Source: Marinilabiliaceae bacterium JC017 (GTDB lineage: Bacteria > Bacteroidota > Bacteroidia > Bacteroidales > Marinilabiliaceae). From it: a stretch of DNA of 64,000 bases. The notes under the pieces are model-generated. The model saw only the letters and a list, made by a program, of their open reading frames with translations. It made no database searches and was not told where the DNA came from. The DNA lies in the NCBI GenBank assembly GCA_004296775.1, contig RHGE01000019.1:26314-90313 (forward strand), written 5' to 3'. The translations under genes and the position numbers were made by a program. Positions 1 to 7,304 of this stretch are shown here, in pieces; the first letter of the stretch is position 1, and each line of letters opens with the position of its first letter.

Positions 1-201
1 AGAAGTATTACCCAACCATTTTATGATTTTTCAGAGGATGAAGCCAATGCCTGGCTTGAAATATTTATGCAGTTACCAGATGAAATGTTTATGGACGTAC
101 GATTGGTACCATCTAAGGGGATAGTGGACACAATAAAACGTTTTGCCCGATCGTATGTTAGTGTTGAGCAATTGCCAAATGATGGCTATGTAATAAATTA
201 G
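1..201 (+). CDS. C-terminal end of an unrecognised protein (5' truncated by window)
   Basis: Frame 1 is open from the first base to a TAG at 199-201 and gives about 66 residues. The peptide is acidic in its first half (FSEDEANAWLE, LPDEMFMDV) and ends GYVIN. I recognise no family. The gene converges on the glycosyltransferase that ends at 210 on the other strand, with only 8 bp between the stop codons, which fits a genuine gene end. The function cannot be judged from this fragment. Confidence 0.5.
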   Translation, partial: RSITQPFYDFSEDEANAWLEIFMQLPDEMFMDVRLVPSKGIVDTIKRFARSYVSVEQLPNDGYVIN

Positions 202-209
202 GTATGAGG

Positions 210-1208
210 TTAGTCGTAAAAGGATTCCATAAAGTTGTGGAACATTCCTTTACGCATTATTATTCTAATCCAAAAGGCTTTGATAAATCCTGTGCCATAT
301 CCAAAGAGCTGAATTGTACTGGCAAATATACTAAGTACGGCTACTTGGAAAGAGTTCATTCTTTTCCATGCATCAATAAAAACGATAAAAGGGAATAGTA
401 GGAATAATAGAAGTAATATAGGTTGAAATAAAAGACCTCCAATTAGTAGCAAAGGATAGAAAATGGTAAATAAAGCAGGAAGTGTGTGTACGGGTTTTAG
501 GGTTCGTTTGTGTAGTAATGATAGGTGAATGCGTGCAACGCCTGAGTTAAATACTTGCTTGAAAAAAGCATAAAAATGAGAGCGTCGCTTGTGATAAACA
601 AATGCGTACTCTATTAGTCCCACATTTAGACCTTTTTTTATTGCACGCATGCTGAAGTCCATATCTTCGCCAAATCGCATATCAGAAAAGCCGTTTAATA
701 GATCGAATGCTTCTTTTTTTATTCCAAGATTGTAGCTTCTTGGATAAAAACGATCCATTTTTCTTTTTCCTCCTCTAATGCCTCCTGTTGTGATTGGTGA
801 GGTCATTGCATAGGAAATGGCTTTTTGAATGGGAGTAAAGAAAGAGTGTTCTCGGTCCGGGCCGCCATAGCAGTCCAATGGAGTTTCGTTGAGATATTCT
901 TCAATTCGGTTTAAGTAGTTTGATGGGATAATACAATCTGAGTCAAAAAATATTAAATACTTCCCTTTTGCATGTCGGGCTCCTTCATTCCTGGCCAGAC
1001 CAGGACCCTTATTTTCCTGGAAATAGTATTTTAAATTAAGTTGATTGTCATATGGTGTAATTGCTTTTTTGCAATTATTGGTTGAGCCATCTTCTATGAC
1101 AATGACCTCCATTTTGTCTTTGAGCCCTTGCATTGTTAAACTTTCAAGTAGTTCAACAATTTCTTCAGGACGATTATAAACAGGAATAATGACAGAATAT
1201 TTTACCAT
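210..1208 (-). CDS. Family 2 glycosyltransferase, membrane-associated
   Basis: This 332-residue protein should transfer a sugar from a nucleotide-sugar donor to a glycan or lipid acceptor at the inner membrane. The N-terminus (SVIIPVYNRPEEI) is the classic GT-A nucleotide-binding start. A VIEDGS motif lies near residue 40 and a FFDSD metal-binding DxD-type motif near 90. A downstream GEDMDFSMR segment matches the acceptor-site ED motif of GT2 enzymes. Residues of about 240-290 form two hydrophobic stretches, so the protein is probably membrane-anchored. It is monocistronic here, with a terminator and PFK gene behind it on the same strand. Family assignment is secure; the donor and acceptor are unknown. 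Confidence 0.88.
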   Translation of the reverse strand: MVKYSVIIPVYNRPEEIVELLESLTMQGLKDKMEVIVIEDGSTNNCKKAITPYDNQLNLKYYFQENKGPGLARNEGARHAKGKYLIFFDSDCIIPSNYLNRIEEYLNETPLDCYGGPDREHSFFTPIQKAISYAMTSPITTGGIRGGKRKMDRFYPRSYNLGIKKEAFDLLNGFSDMRFGEDMDFSMRAIKKGLNVGLIEYAFVYHKRRSHFYAFFKQVFNSGVARIHLSLLHKRTLKPVHTLPALFTIFYPLLLIGGLLFQPILLLLFLLFPFIVFIDAWKRMNSFQVAVLSIFASTIQLFGYGTGFIKAFWIRIIMRKGMFHNFMESFYD

Positions 1209-1276
1209 AAAGAGAAATTTGAATCAAAGATAATAAGATTCTGCTGGCTATAAATGTTAAATAGATTTAACGTAGT

Positions 1277-1309
1277 CAAAAAATATCCCCGTGAAGTCTT
1301 TACGGGGAT
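1277..1309 (-). terminator. Intrinsic terminator of the minus-strand PFK gene
   Basis: An 8-bp perfect stem (ATCCCCGT at 1285-1292 with ACGGGGAT at 1302-1309) is followed on the minus strand by a T-rich tract (1277-1284). It lies about 25 bp past the stop of the phosphofructokinase gene. Confidence 0.8.
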
Positions 1310-1332
1310 GAAATTGGTTGGAGGATATGTTG

Positions 1333-2538
1333 TTAGTCGCTTGTTAAAATCATTATTGGATCCCCAAGGATGTTGGCATAAATAGGACGGTAACGATTGG
1401 TGTCATAAAATTTAGACACATTGACACGTTTGATGCTTTCTCCTTTGCTATCTTTTTTTACTGTTTCAATTGATACATAATTGTATTTTCCATCTTTAAT
1501 GCATACCATTTGTCCATAGTGGCCTTGAATGATTAGATCCAATGCCAGGTTGGCATAGGCAGTCGGTACAATGGAGTCTAAAGCATCTGGCTCGCCCGAT
1601 CGAACCAGGTAACCGAGTTTTTGGTTCACGACATTTATTTCTACACCATTGTTGTATTTTGGCGATAGTAGTTTGAGTTGTTGTCCTATTGTTTCTCCTA
1701 TTCCACCCAGTTTTTTGTGTCCAAACATATCAGTAGAGTTATCTGTATAGATGATATCTCCACCATTAAAACTGGCTCCTTCAGAGACGAGAACTACAGA
1801 ATATTTGCTAGGATTATTATTGCGATCTTCTACCATTAATTCAGTCAGGTGTTCTATGTCAATTGGGTATTCAGGAATGACACATCTGTCTGCAGCACCT
1901 CCAACTGTTGGTAGAAGGGCTGAAAAACCTGCGTTTCGGCCAAAAACTTCCAGAATTAAAAAACGTTCGTGAGAACCGGCACATGTGCGCAAAGCATGTG
2001 TCAATTCAATAGTTCTAGTAACGCAGGTGCTAAAGCCAATGCAGTATTCTGTACCTGGTACGTCTCCATCCATGGTTTTGGGGATTGCTATTATTTTAAT
2101 GCCTTCGTGATGCAATCGTACAGCATAACTTAAGGTATCGTCTCCGCCAATGGGAATCAGATAATCAATTCCTAAAAAATCCAGGTTTTTTATGGCTTCA
2201 GGTGTTAAGTCGTTGTATTCGTCTTTATACTTTGATTTTAAATGTTCAGGTAAGGCTTTGCAGGGTACTTTATTCGCTTTTGTGCGGCTGGAATGTAAAA
2301 AAGTTCCTCCTGTTCTCCCTATGCGATTAACGATTTGTTCATTTAATTCAATGCAATATTCCTGGTCGCCAATCGATAGATCCGGATTGATAGAGATAAC
2401 TCCTTTCCAGCCGTTTTTTATTCCAATTACTTTGTAACCTTCTTTAATGGCTCTGAGAGTGACAGCTCTTATGGCAGGATTTAAACCAGGAACGTCTCCT
2501 CCGCCAGTAAGTATACCAATTGTTTTTTGATGAGTCAT
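1333..2538 (-). CDS. Phosphofructokinase with pyrophosphate-type active site
   Basis: This 401-residue enzyme phosphorylates fructose 6-phosphate to the 1,6-bisphosphate in glycolysis. The N-terminal GILTGGGDVPGLN is the PFK phosphoryl-donor loop. The two residues that separate ATP- from PPi-using enzymes are both of PPi type: IGGDD (Asp, where ATP-PFKs have Gly in GGDGS) and PKTMDGD (Lys, where ATP-PFKs have PGTIDND). From family knowledge this predicts PPi dependence, although some enzymes with such residues are less strict. The gene is divergent from the long PFK gene at 2873 and ends at a clear terminator. The start is ATG at 2538, directly before the conserved GILTGGG segment. Confidence 0.88.
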   Translation of the reverse strand: MTHQKTIGILTGGGDVPGLNPAIRAVTLRAIKEGYKVIGIKNGWKGVISINPDLSIGDQEYCIELNEQIVNRIGRTGGTFLHSSRTKANKVPCKALPEHLKSKYKDEYNDLTPEAIKNLDFLGIDYLIPIGGDDTLSYAVRLHHEGIKIIAIPKTMDGDVPGTEYCIGFSTCVTRTIELTHALRTCAGSHERFLILEVFGRNAGFSALLPTVGGAADRCVIPEYPIDIEHLTELMVEDRNNNPSKYSVVLVSEGASFNGGDIIYTDNSTDMFGHKKLGGIGETIGQQLKLLSPKYNNGVEINVVNQKLGYLVRSGEPDALDSIVPTAYANLALDLIIQGHYGQMVCIKDGKYNYVSIETVKKDSKGESIKRVNVSKFYDTNRYRPIYANILGDPIMILTSD

Positions 2539-2612
2539 AGTGGTATGTTTTAGTTAAGATTAAAAGTGATGATATGTCTTTTTGTTTTATGTCAAAAGAA
2601 TTAGGATGTTAT

Positions 2613-2620
2613 CAAATTTA
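2613..2620 (-). promoter_or_regulatory. Candidate -7 box for the minus-strand PFK gene
   Basis: On the minus strand this reads TAAATTTG, an exact match to the Bacteroidota TAnnTTTG -7 consensus, 75-82 bp upstream of the start codon. I see no clear TTTG -33 element at the usual spacing, so the call rests on one box. Confidence 0.4.
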
Positions 2621-2836
2621 GTAATTTTTTGAAAATGAAAAATAACCAAGGGAAGCTTTGTTTGGAGGAAGTGAAAAGTTAAATAGATATAAGATGATTT
2701 AATTCTTATAATGAATTAATGAGGTTTTATTAGTAATTGTAAATTCTAAGGGGGAATTTTTTTTAGTTTGAAAAAATATCTGCAAATTTGCATATCCTTT
2801 TTGTAGGTTCAAACAAAACAAAGAGAAAGCCTTTTC

Positions 2837-2844
2837 TAAGTTTG
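2837..2844 (+). promoter_or_regulatory. Candidate -7 box for the long PFK gene
   Basis: TAAGTTTG matches TAnnTTTG exactly and lies 29 bp before the ATG at 2873. That would give a short leader of roughly 20 nt. No convincing -33 element is visible. The divergent PFK gene has its own box about 220 bp away. Confidence 0.5.
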
Positions 2845-2872
2845 AAATTAAAATATCAAATAATTGACAACA

Positions 2873-4519
2873 ATGATTAAGAGTCCACTACAAATTGCCA
2901 GAGAGAGCTATGTTCCTAAATTGCCTAAGTCGCTAAAGGGAGCTGTACGAATGGTAGAAGGCAAAAATACAGAGTCTGTTGCAGATCAGGCTGAGATTAA
3001 AGAAATGTTTCCCAATACCTATGGGATGCCAATACTTACACTTGAAGCTGGTGAAGAAAAGTCTACTTCTAGCGTTAACGTAGGAGTGATTCTTTCCGGC
3101 GGACAAGCTCCTGGGGGGCATAATGTTATTTCCGGATTGTATGATGGATTAAAAAAAATCAATCCAGAAAACAAATTGATAGGTTTTCTTGGAGGACCTA
3201 GTGGTTTGGTTGAAAAGCAGTATGTTGAGCTAACTAGTGGTTTAATTGATAATTATCGAAACACAGGTGGTTTTGATATCATCGGTTCCGGGCGTACTAA
3301 ACTCGAAGAGGTTGAACAGTTCGATAAAGCAATTGAGAATTGTAAGGAATTGGGTGTTACTGCTATAGTTATTATTGGCGGAGATGACTCCAATACCAAT
3401 GCTTGTGTGTTGGCTGAGTATTTTTATCAAAAAGGCGCAGGGATTCAAGTGATTGGGGTACCAAAAACTATTGATGGTGACTTGAAGAACGAAATGATTG
3501 AAACATCGTTTGGTTTTGATACTGCTTGTAAAGTATATAGTGAGTTGATTGGTAATATTCAGAGAGACGCCAATTCAGCTAAAAAATATTGGCACTTCAT
3601 TAAGCTTATGGGGCGTTCTGCTTCTCATATTGGTCTTGAGTGTGCGTTACAGACACAACCAAATGTTACCATTATCTCTGAAGAGGTGGAAGCTAAGCAA
3701 CAAACTTTGGATGATGTTGTAAGTTATATTGCAGGTATTGTTGTAAAGAGAGCTCAGAACGGGGATAACTTTGGAACTGTTCTTATTCCTGAAGGATTGG
3801 TTGAGTTTATTCCGGCAATGAAAAAACTTATTTCGGAATTAAATGAAATGTTGGCTCACCATGAAGAAGAGATCAATAAGTTTGATAGTAATAAGGAGAA
3901 GCGAGAATTTGTTGCCACAAAACTTTCAGCAGAGTTAGCTGAAGTGTTTAAATCGTTACCTAATTCATTTGCTAATCAGTTAATGCTTGATCGTGATCCA
4001 CATGGTAACGTACAAGTATCATTAATTGAGACTGAAAAACTGCTTATTGACATGGTGAAAGCCAAAGTCAAGAAAATGAAAAAAGCAGGTGAATTTAAAG
4101 GTAAATTTAAAGGACAGCCTCATTTCTTTGGATATGAAGGACGTTGTGCTTCTCCTGGTAACTTTGATTCGGACTATTGCTATTCTTTAGGTTATACTGC
4201 TTCTGTTTTAATTAGAGACGGTAAAACCGGATATATGGCTTCTGTTCGTAATCTGACTGCACCTGCAGAAGAGTGGATTGCTGGTGGAGTACCTGTGACT
4301 ATGATGATGAATATGGAACGTCGTCATGGAAAAATGAAACCGGTGATTCAAAAAGCACTGGTTAAATTGGATGGAAAACCATTTAAGAAATTTGCAGAAA
4401 TGCGTGAGGAATGGGCATTGAATACTCAATATGTATATCCTGGACCAATACAGTATTTCGGACCAGCAGAAGTGTGTGATAATACCACTAAAACATTATT
4501 GCTGGAGCAAACTAAATAA
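2873..4519 (+). CDS. pfp: Diphosphate--fructose-6-phosphate 1-phosphotransferase, long form
   Basis: This 548-residue enzyme reversibly converts fructose 6-phosphate and PPi to fructose 1,6-bisphosphate and phosphate. The length and the N-terminal extension fit the long PPi-PFK clade. Motifs include [14 protein letters not shown] (donor loop), [10 protein letters not shown] with the PPi-type Asp, and VPKTIDGDL with the PPi-type Lys. [16 protein letters not shown] is the substrate-binding MGR helix region, and [10 protein letters not shown] lies near the C-terminus. I chose ATG 2873 rather than the in-frame TTG three codons upstream, because ATG follows the promoter box closely and starts MIKSPLQ. 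A strong terminator follows. The residues argue for PPi use; the direction in vivo is unknown. Confidence 0.92.
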   Translation: MIKSPLQIARESYVPKLPKSLKGAVRMVEGKNTESVADQAEIKEMFPNTYGMPILTLEAGEEKSTSSVNVGVILSGGQAPGGHNVISGLYDGLKKINPENKLIGFLGGPSGLVEKQYVELTSGLIDNYRNTGGFDIIGSGRTKLEEVEQFDKAIENCKELGVTAIVIIGGDDSNTNACVLAEYFYQKGAGIQVIGVPKTIDGDLKNEMIETSFGFDTACKVYSELIGNIQRDANSAKKYWHFIKLMGRSASHIGLECALQTQPNVTIISEEVEAKQQTLDDVVSYIAGIVVKRAQNGDNFGTVLIPEGLVEFIPAMKKLISELNEMLAHHEEEINKFDSNKEKREFVATKLSAELAEVFKSLPNSFANQLMLDRDPHGNVQVSLIETEKLLIDMVKAKVKKMKKAGEFKGKFKGQPHFFGYEGRCASPGNFDSDYCYSLGYTASVLIRDGKTGYMASVRNLTAPAEEWIAGGVPVTMMMNMERRHGKMKPVIQKALVKLDGKPFKKFAEMREEWALNTQYVYPGPIQYFGPAEVCDNTTKTLLLEQTK

Positions 4520-4537
4520 AACTATTGCCATTTTAGG

Positions 4538-4568
4538 CCCGTTTCCCTTGTGGAAACGGGTTTTTTTT
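4538..4568 (+). terminator. Intrinsic terminator of pfp
   Basis: A 9-bp perfect stem (CCCGTTTCC at 4538-4546, GGAAACGGG at 4552-4560) is followed by eight T residues, 18 bp past the pfp stop. It separates pfp from the Rrf2 regulator gene. Confidence 0.92.
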
Positions 4569-4621
4569 GTCTTTTATTTTATTTCTATATTTGGGTATTC
4601 AATTTCTTATTACGCGGAATT

Positions 4622-5020
4622 ATGTCGAAAATTGTTACTTTGTCGGAGGCAGCGTCTATTGCGTTGCATAGTATGGTGTTAATTGCTCGGTCGGAAGAGA
4701 AGCTTAATGTTGGGAAGATTTCTGAATTTATAGGTAGTTCACGCCATCATGTCGCAAAAGTAATGCAACGTTTGGCGAAAGATAATTTTGTCGCTTCAAA
4801 CCGAGGACCTAGCGGGGGGTTTGTATTAAAGCAGGAGCCGCAGGAGATTTCTTTATTGGATATTTATGAAGCCATTGAAGGGAAAATTGCCATTCAGAAT
4901 TGTCCGGGTGATAAGCTTACTTGTCCTTTTGGAACTTGCCTACTCGGTGATTTGTCTCATAAAATGACGAAAGAGTTTCGCGAATACATGCAATCCCATA
5001 CCCTTGCTCAATACCTTTAA
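4622..5020 (+). CDS. Rrf2-family transcriptional regulator with three-cysteine cluster
   Basis: This 132-residue protein has an Rrf2 winged helix (residues about 10-65, with SEFIGSSRHHVAKVMQRL as recognition region and SNRGPSGGF as the wing). A dimerisation helix follows, then NCPGDKLTCPFGTC near residues 94-107. The spacing CX6CX4C differs from IscR (CX5CX5C), but it can plausibly hold an Fe-S cluster, as in other Rrf2 sensors of iron-sulfur status, NO or redox state. I chose ATG 4622 because the longer frame would begin inside the pfp terminator. The neighbours do not reveal the regulon. It ends just before a hairpin shared with the convergent peptidase gene. Confidence 0.85.
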   Translation: MSKIVTLSEAASIALHSMVLIARSEEKLNVGKISEFIGSSRHHVAKVMQRLAKDNFVASNRGPSGGFVLKQEPQEISLLDIYEAIEGKIAIQNCPGDKLTCPFGTCLLGDLSHKMTKEFREYMQSHTLAQYL

Positions 5021-5049
5021 TGTTAACTCTGATCTTGTGTTGTTAAGTG

Positions 5050-5081
5050 AAATGGGTATATCAAATTGATTTTACCCATTT
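5050..5081. terminator. Hairpin between convergent rrf2-like and peptidase genes
   Basis: AAATGGGTA (5050-5058) pairs with TACCCATTT (5073-5081). The 3' arm overlaps the last codons of the minus-strand peptidase gene. The T-runs are modest, so this is a plausible rather than certain bidirectional terminator. Confidence 0.45.
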
Positions 5082-6365
5082 ATTATTCAGTTTTAGTAGG
5101 ACTCCTTTATGCATGAGTTCTTTTTTTAGGGAGAACATAGATTGAGCGGAGCAATAAAGTGGGGTGGAGATTTCTTTCAATATCTCCTTGTCGTAGTATA
5201 TGACTTCAAGTTCCTGGTGGGTTAGCATTTGATTGATGTTGATAAATAGAATGTTTTTGAGATGGATGCTTTGAATATCCAGGTACTTTAGCTTGTGAAA
5301 TATTAGATGATGGGGAGTGATTAATGCCCAGATAGCTTTAGTATATACTTGTGTTGCTAAAATTAGTGATAGGGCTGAAATGAAAACGGGTAATGATAGT
5401 GGGTATGTTTTGATTGAAAATAAAATTACAGGAACAAATAAGAAAATTAGTGCCAGAGGGTTAAAGAGGGAACTGATAATAGAGAAAGTAATATTTGTTT
5501 TAATTTTTGAAATAGACGATTCAACTTTTTGTTGTGAGTATTGGTTGGAGGGGCGTTGAGCCGGATCCATTTTATAACCTCTGTTTATTTTATTGGCAGG
5601 ATCTTGATTTAAAAGCAGGCATAGTTCATTATACAACTCCGGCAGAGCTATTCTAAACTCCTCAGGAGCTTCAAAAAAATGTTCTACGGCTACCGAAAAG
5701 AATTCTCTCATATTGGTGCCGCCGTATTCTCTTAAGAAACTCGGTTGTTTATGTTTTAAACGAATATATTCTTGAAAAGCCTTATTCTGGAAATGTTCCA
5801 TGAGTCGTCTCAAGTAGTATTTTCTTCCTTGGGATAGAAAAAGGGCTAAATCCAATGCATGGGCCAATTCGTGCAGACCCAGGTTTAATTTGTCGTTTGG
5901 ATAGGCATAACCTTCTTGGAAATATTTCCATGACAAAACGATAAGTCCGTTGTTGTTGACTTCTCCTTTATGGTAGGCATTTGTCATTTTATTATAATAG
6001 GCATCCTTGAAGATAGCAATGGTTTTGAAGGGGCCAAAATTGACTTTGGGAATCCCAAAGGTCAGCTGAATAGCCGAAGCAGAAATGAGTGTTTTCATTT
6101 CTGTAGTAATGGTTGTGTGATCTGGTGAAATCCATTTAATCTGTTTCTTAAAGCGGAGACACCGATAAATAAATTCCTTCTGATGGGATGGCGATAATTG
6201 GTTGAAATAGTTAAAGCTGTTGGTTAAGATGGTCTTAGCTTTTTTCCATTCAATTGGTTTTATATAAACATTAGGAATTTCACTGTCCTTTTTCTTAAAC
6301 AGGTTTTTATAAATTACATAACCAAATAGCGACAAGGGAAGCAACAAGATCCAGGTAAAAGGCAT
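5061..6365 (-). CDS. MtfA-like zinc metallopeptidase with extra C-terminal membrane domain
   Basis: This 434-residue protein has an N-terminal membrane helix (LLPLSLFGYVIYK) followed by an M90/MtfA-like domain. LGLHELAHALDLA near residues 165-177 is the HExxH zinc site, with a later REFFSVAVEHFFE segment that could give the third ligand. MtfA enzymes in other bacteria are cytosolic and linked to the glucose-PTS regulator Mlc. This one adds two further hydrophobic segments near residues 293-345 (IISSLFNPLALIFLF, LPVFISALSLILATQV) and about 80 more residues. It is therefore probably membrane-bound and longer than the classical 265-residue enzyme. It starts 3 bp after the rsmE stop and is probably co-transcribed with it. 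The substrate is unknown. Confidence 0.78.
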   Translation of the reverse strand: MPFTWILLLPLSLFGYVIYKNLFKKKDSEIPNVYIKPIEWKKAKTILTNSFNYFNQLSPSHQKEFIYRCLRFKKQIKWISPDHTTITTEMKTLISASAIQLTFGIPKVNFGPFKTIAIFKDAYYNKMTNAYHKGEVNNNGLIVLSWKYFQEGYAYPNDKLNLGLHELAHALDLALFLSQGRKYYLRRLMEHFQNKAFQEYIRLKHKQPSFLREYGGTNMREFFSVAVEHFFEAPEEFRIALPELYNELCLLLNQDPANKINRGYKMDPAQRPSNQYSQQKVESSISKIKTNITFSIISSLFNPLALIFLFVPVILFSIKTYPLSLPVFISALSLILATQVYTKAIWALITPHHLIFHKLKYLDIQSIHLKNILFININQMLTHQELEVIYYDKEILKEISTPLYCSAQSMFSLKKELMHKGVLLKLNNKWVKSI

Positions 6366-6368
6366 TAA

Positions 6369-7061
6369 TTATTCGTTAAGAAGGTTAATAATATGACAAG
6401 CCACAATGCCTGCTGTTTCTGTTCTTAGTCTGCTATTTCCAAGTGAAATGGGAGATAATCCCTTGCTTTGGGCTAACTCAACTTCTGCTTTTGAGAAGTC
6501 TCCTTCCGGACCAATCAATATGGTGGCTGATTGGTTTGATTGATAAAGGTCTTTCAGATGTGTTTTGGTTCCCGGGTAGCAGTGCGCAATAAAACCATTT
6601 GAAATAGGTTGGGTTATAAATTGCTTAAAAGGGGTTAGCTCATGGATAATTGGTTTGTAGGGGTGGAGTGATTGTTTGGTCGCGGCAATTAGTACTTTTT
6701 CCATTCTGTCTAAACGTAATTTAGAGCGTTCGGAATGATCACAAAGAAGGGGTGTAATGGTTTCGATGCCAATTTCTGTTACTTTTTCTAAAAACCATTC
6801 AAATCGATCGATATTTTTTGTTGGAGCAATTGCGATGTGAATATTAAAATTTCTTTTATCGAAAGATTTTGTTTCTATTACTTCCAATCCGCATCTCTTG
6901 GGATGGGGCTCAATAATGCGGCATGTGTAAAAGTGCCCTTGTCCATTGGCAACCGTAATAATATCGTCCTTTTTATGTCTTAATACACTGATGCAATGTC
7001 GGCTTTCGTTTTCGGATAAGTTACCCGAAGCTTCAAATGTGGGATCAAAAAATAATTCCAT
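6369..7061 (-). CDS. rsmE: 16S rRNA m3U1498 methyltransferase RsmE
   Basis: This 230-residue SPOUT methyltransferase modifies U1498 of 16S rRNA in the 30S subunit using SAM. A PUA-like N-terminal domain (residues about 1-70, SRHCISVLRHKKDDIITV) is followed by the trefoil-knot domain. That domain has IAPTKNIDRFEWFLEKVTEIG, the SAM-binding loop IGPEGDFSKAEVELA, and the knot motif LGNSRLRTETAGIVA. The length is normal for the family. The gene is upstream of, and nearly abuts, the metallopeptidase gene on the same strand. Confidence 0.95.
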   Translation of the reverse strand: MELFFDPTFEASGNLSENESRHCISVLRHKKDDIITVANGQGHFYTCRIIEPHPKRCGLEVIETKSFDKRNFNIHIAIAPTKNIDRFEWFLEKVTEIGIETITPLLCDHSERSKLRLDRMEKVLIAATKQSLHPYKPIIHELTPFKQFITQPISNGFIAHCYPGTKTHLKDLYQSNQSATILIGPEGDFSKAEVELAQSKGLSPISLGNSRLRTETAGIVACHIINLLNE

Positions 7062-7304
7062 TTAAGTCAATTTTTTGCAAATATAAAAAATCAATACACC
7101 TTCAGCGTAAAATGCGTTCAGGAAGGGATAAAAAGGAGTATTTTCTCTGGCAGGATATATGATCAAGGTCTCATAGGTAGAAGAGGAATGGAAAGGCGTT
7201 AAATGATGTGGAGCTGCAAATTTGGTTGTGCTTCTACAGCGGGTTGTTTGTAATGGTGAGAAGGAGTGTTTTGTCAGTAATATTCGTGTGTTTTTTGCAG
7301 AAAA

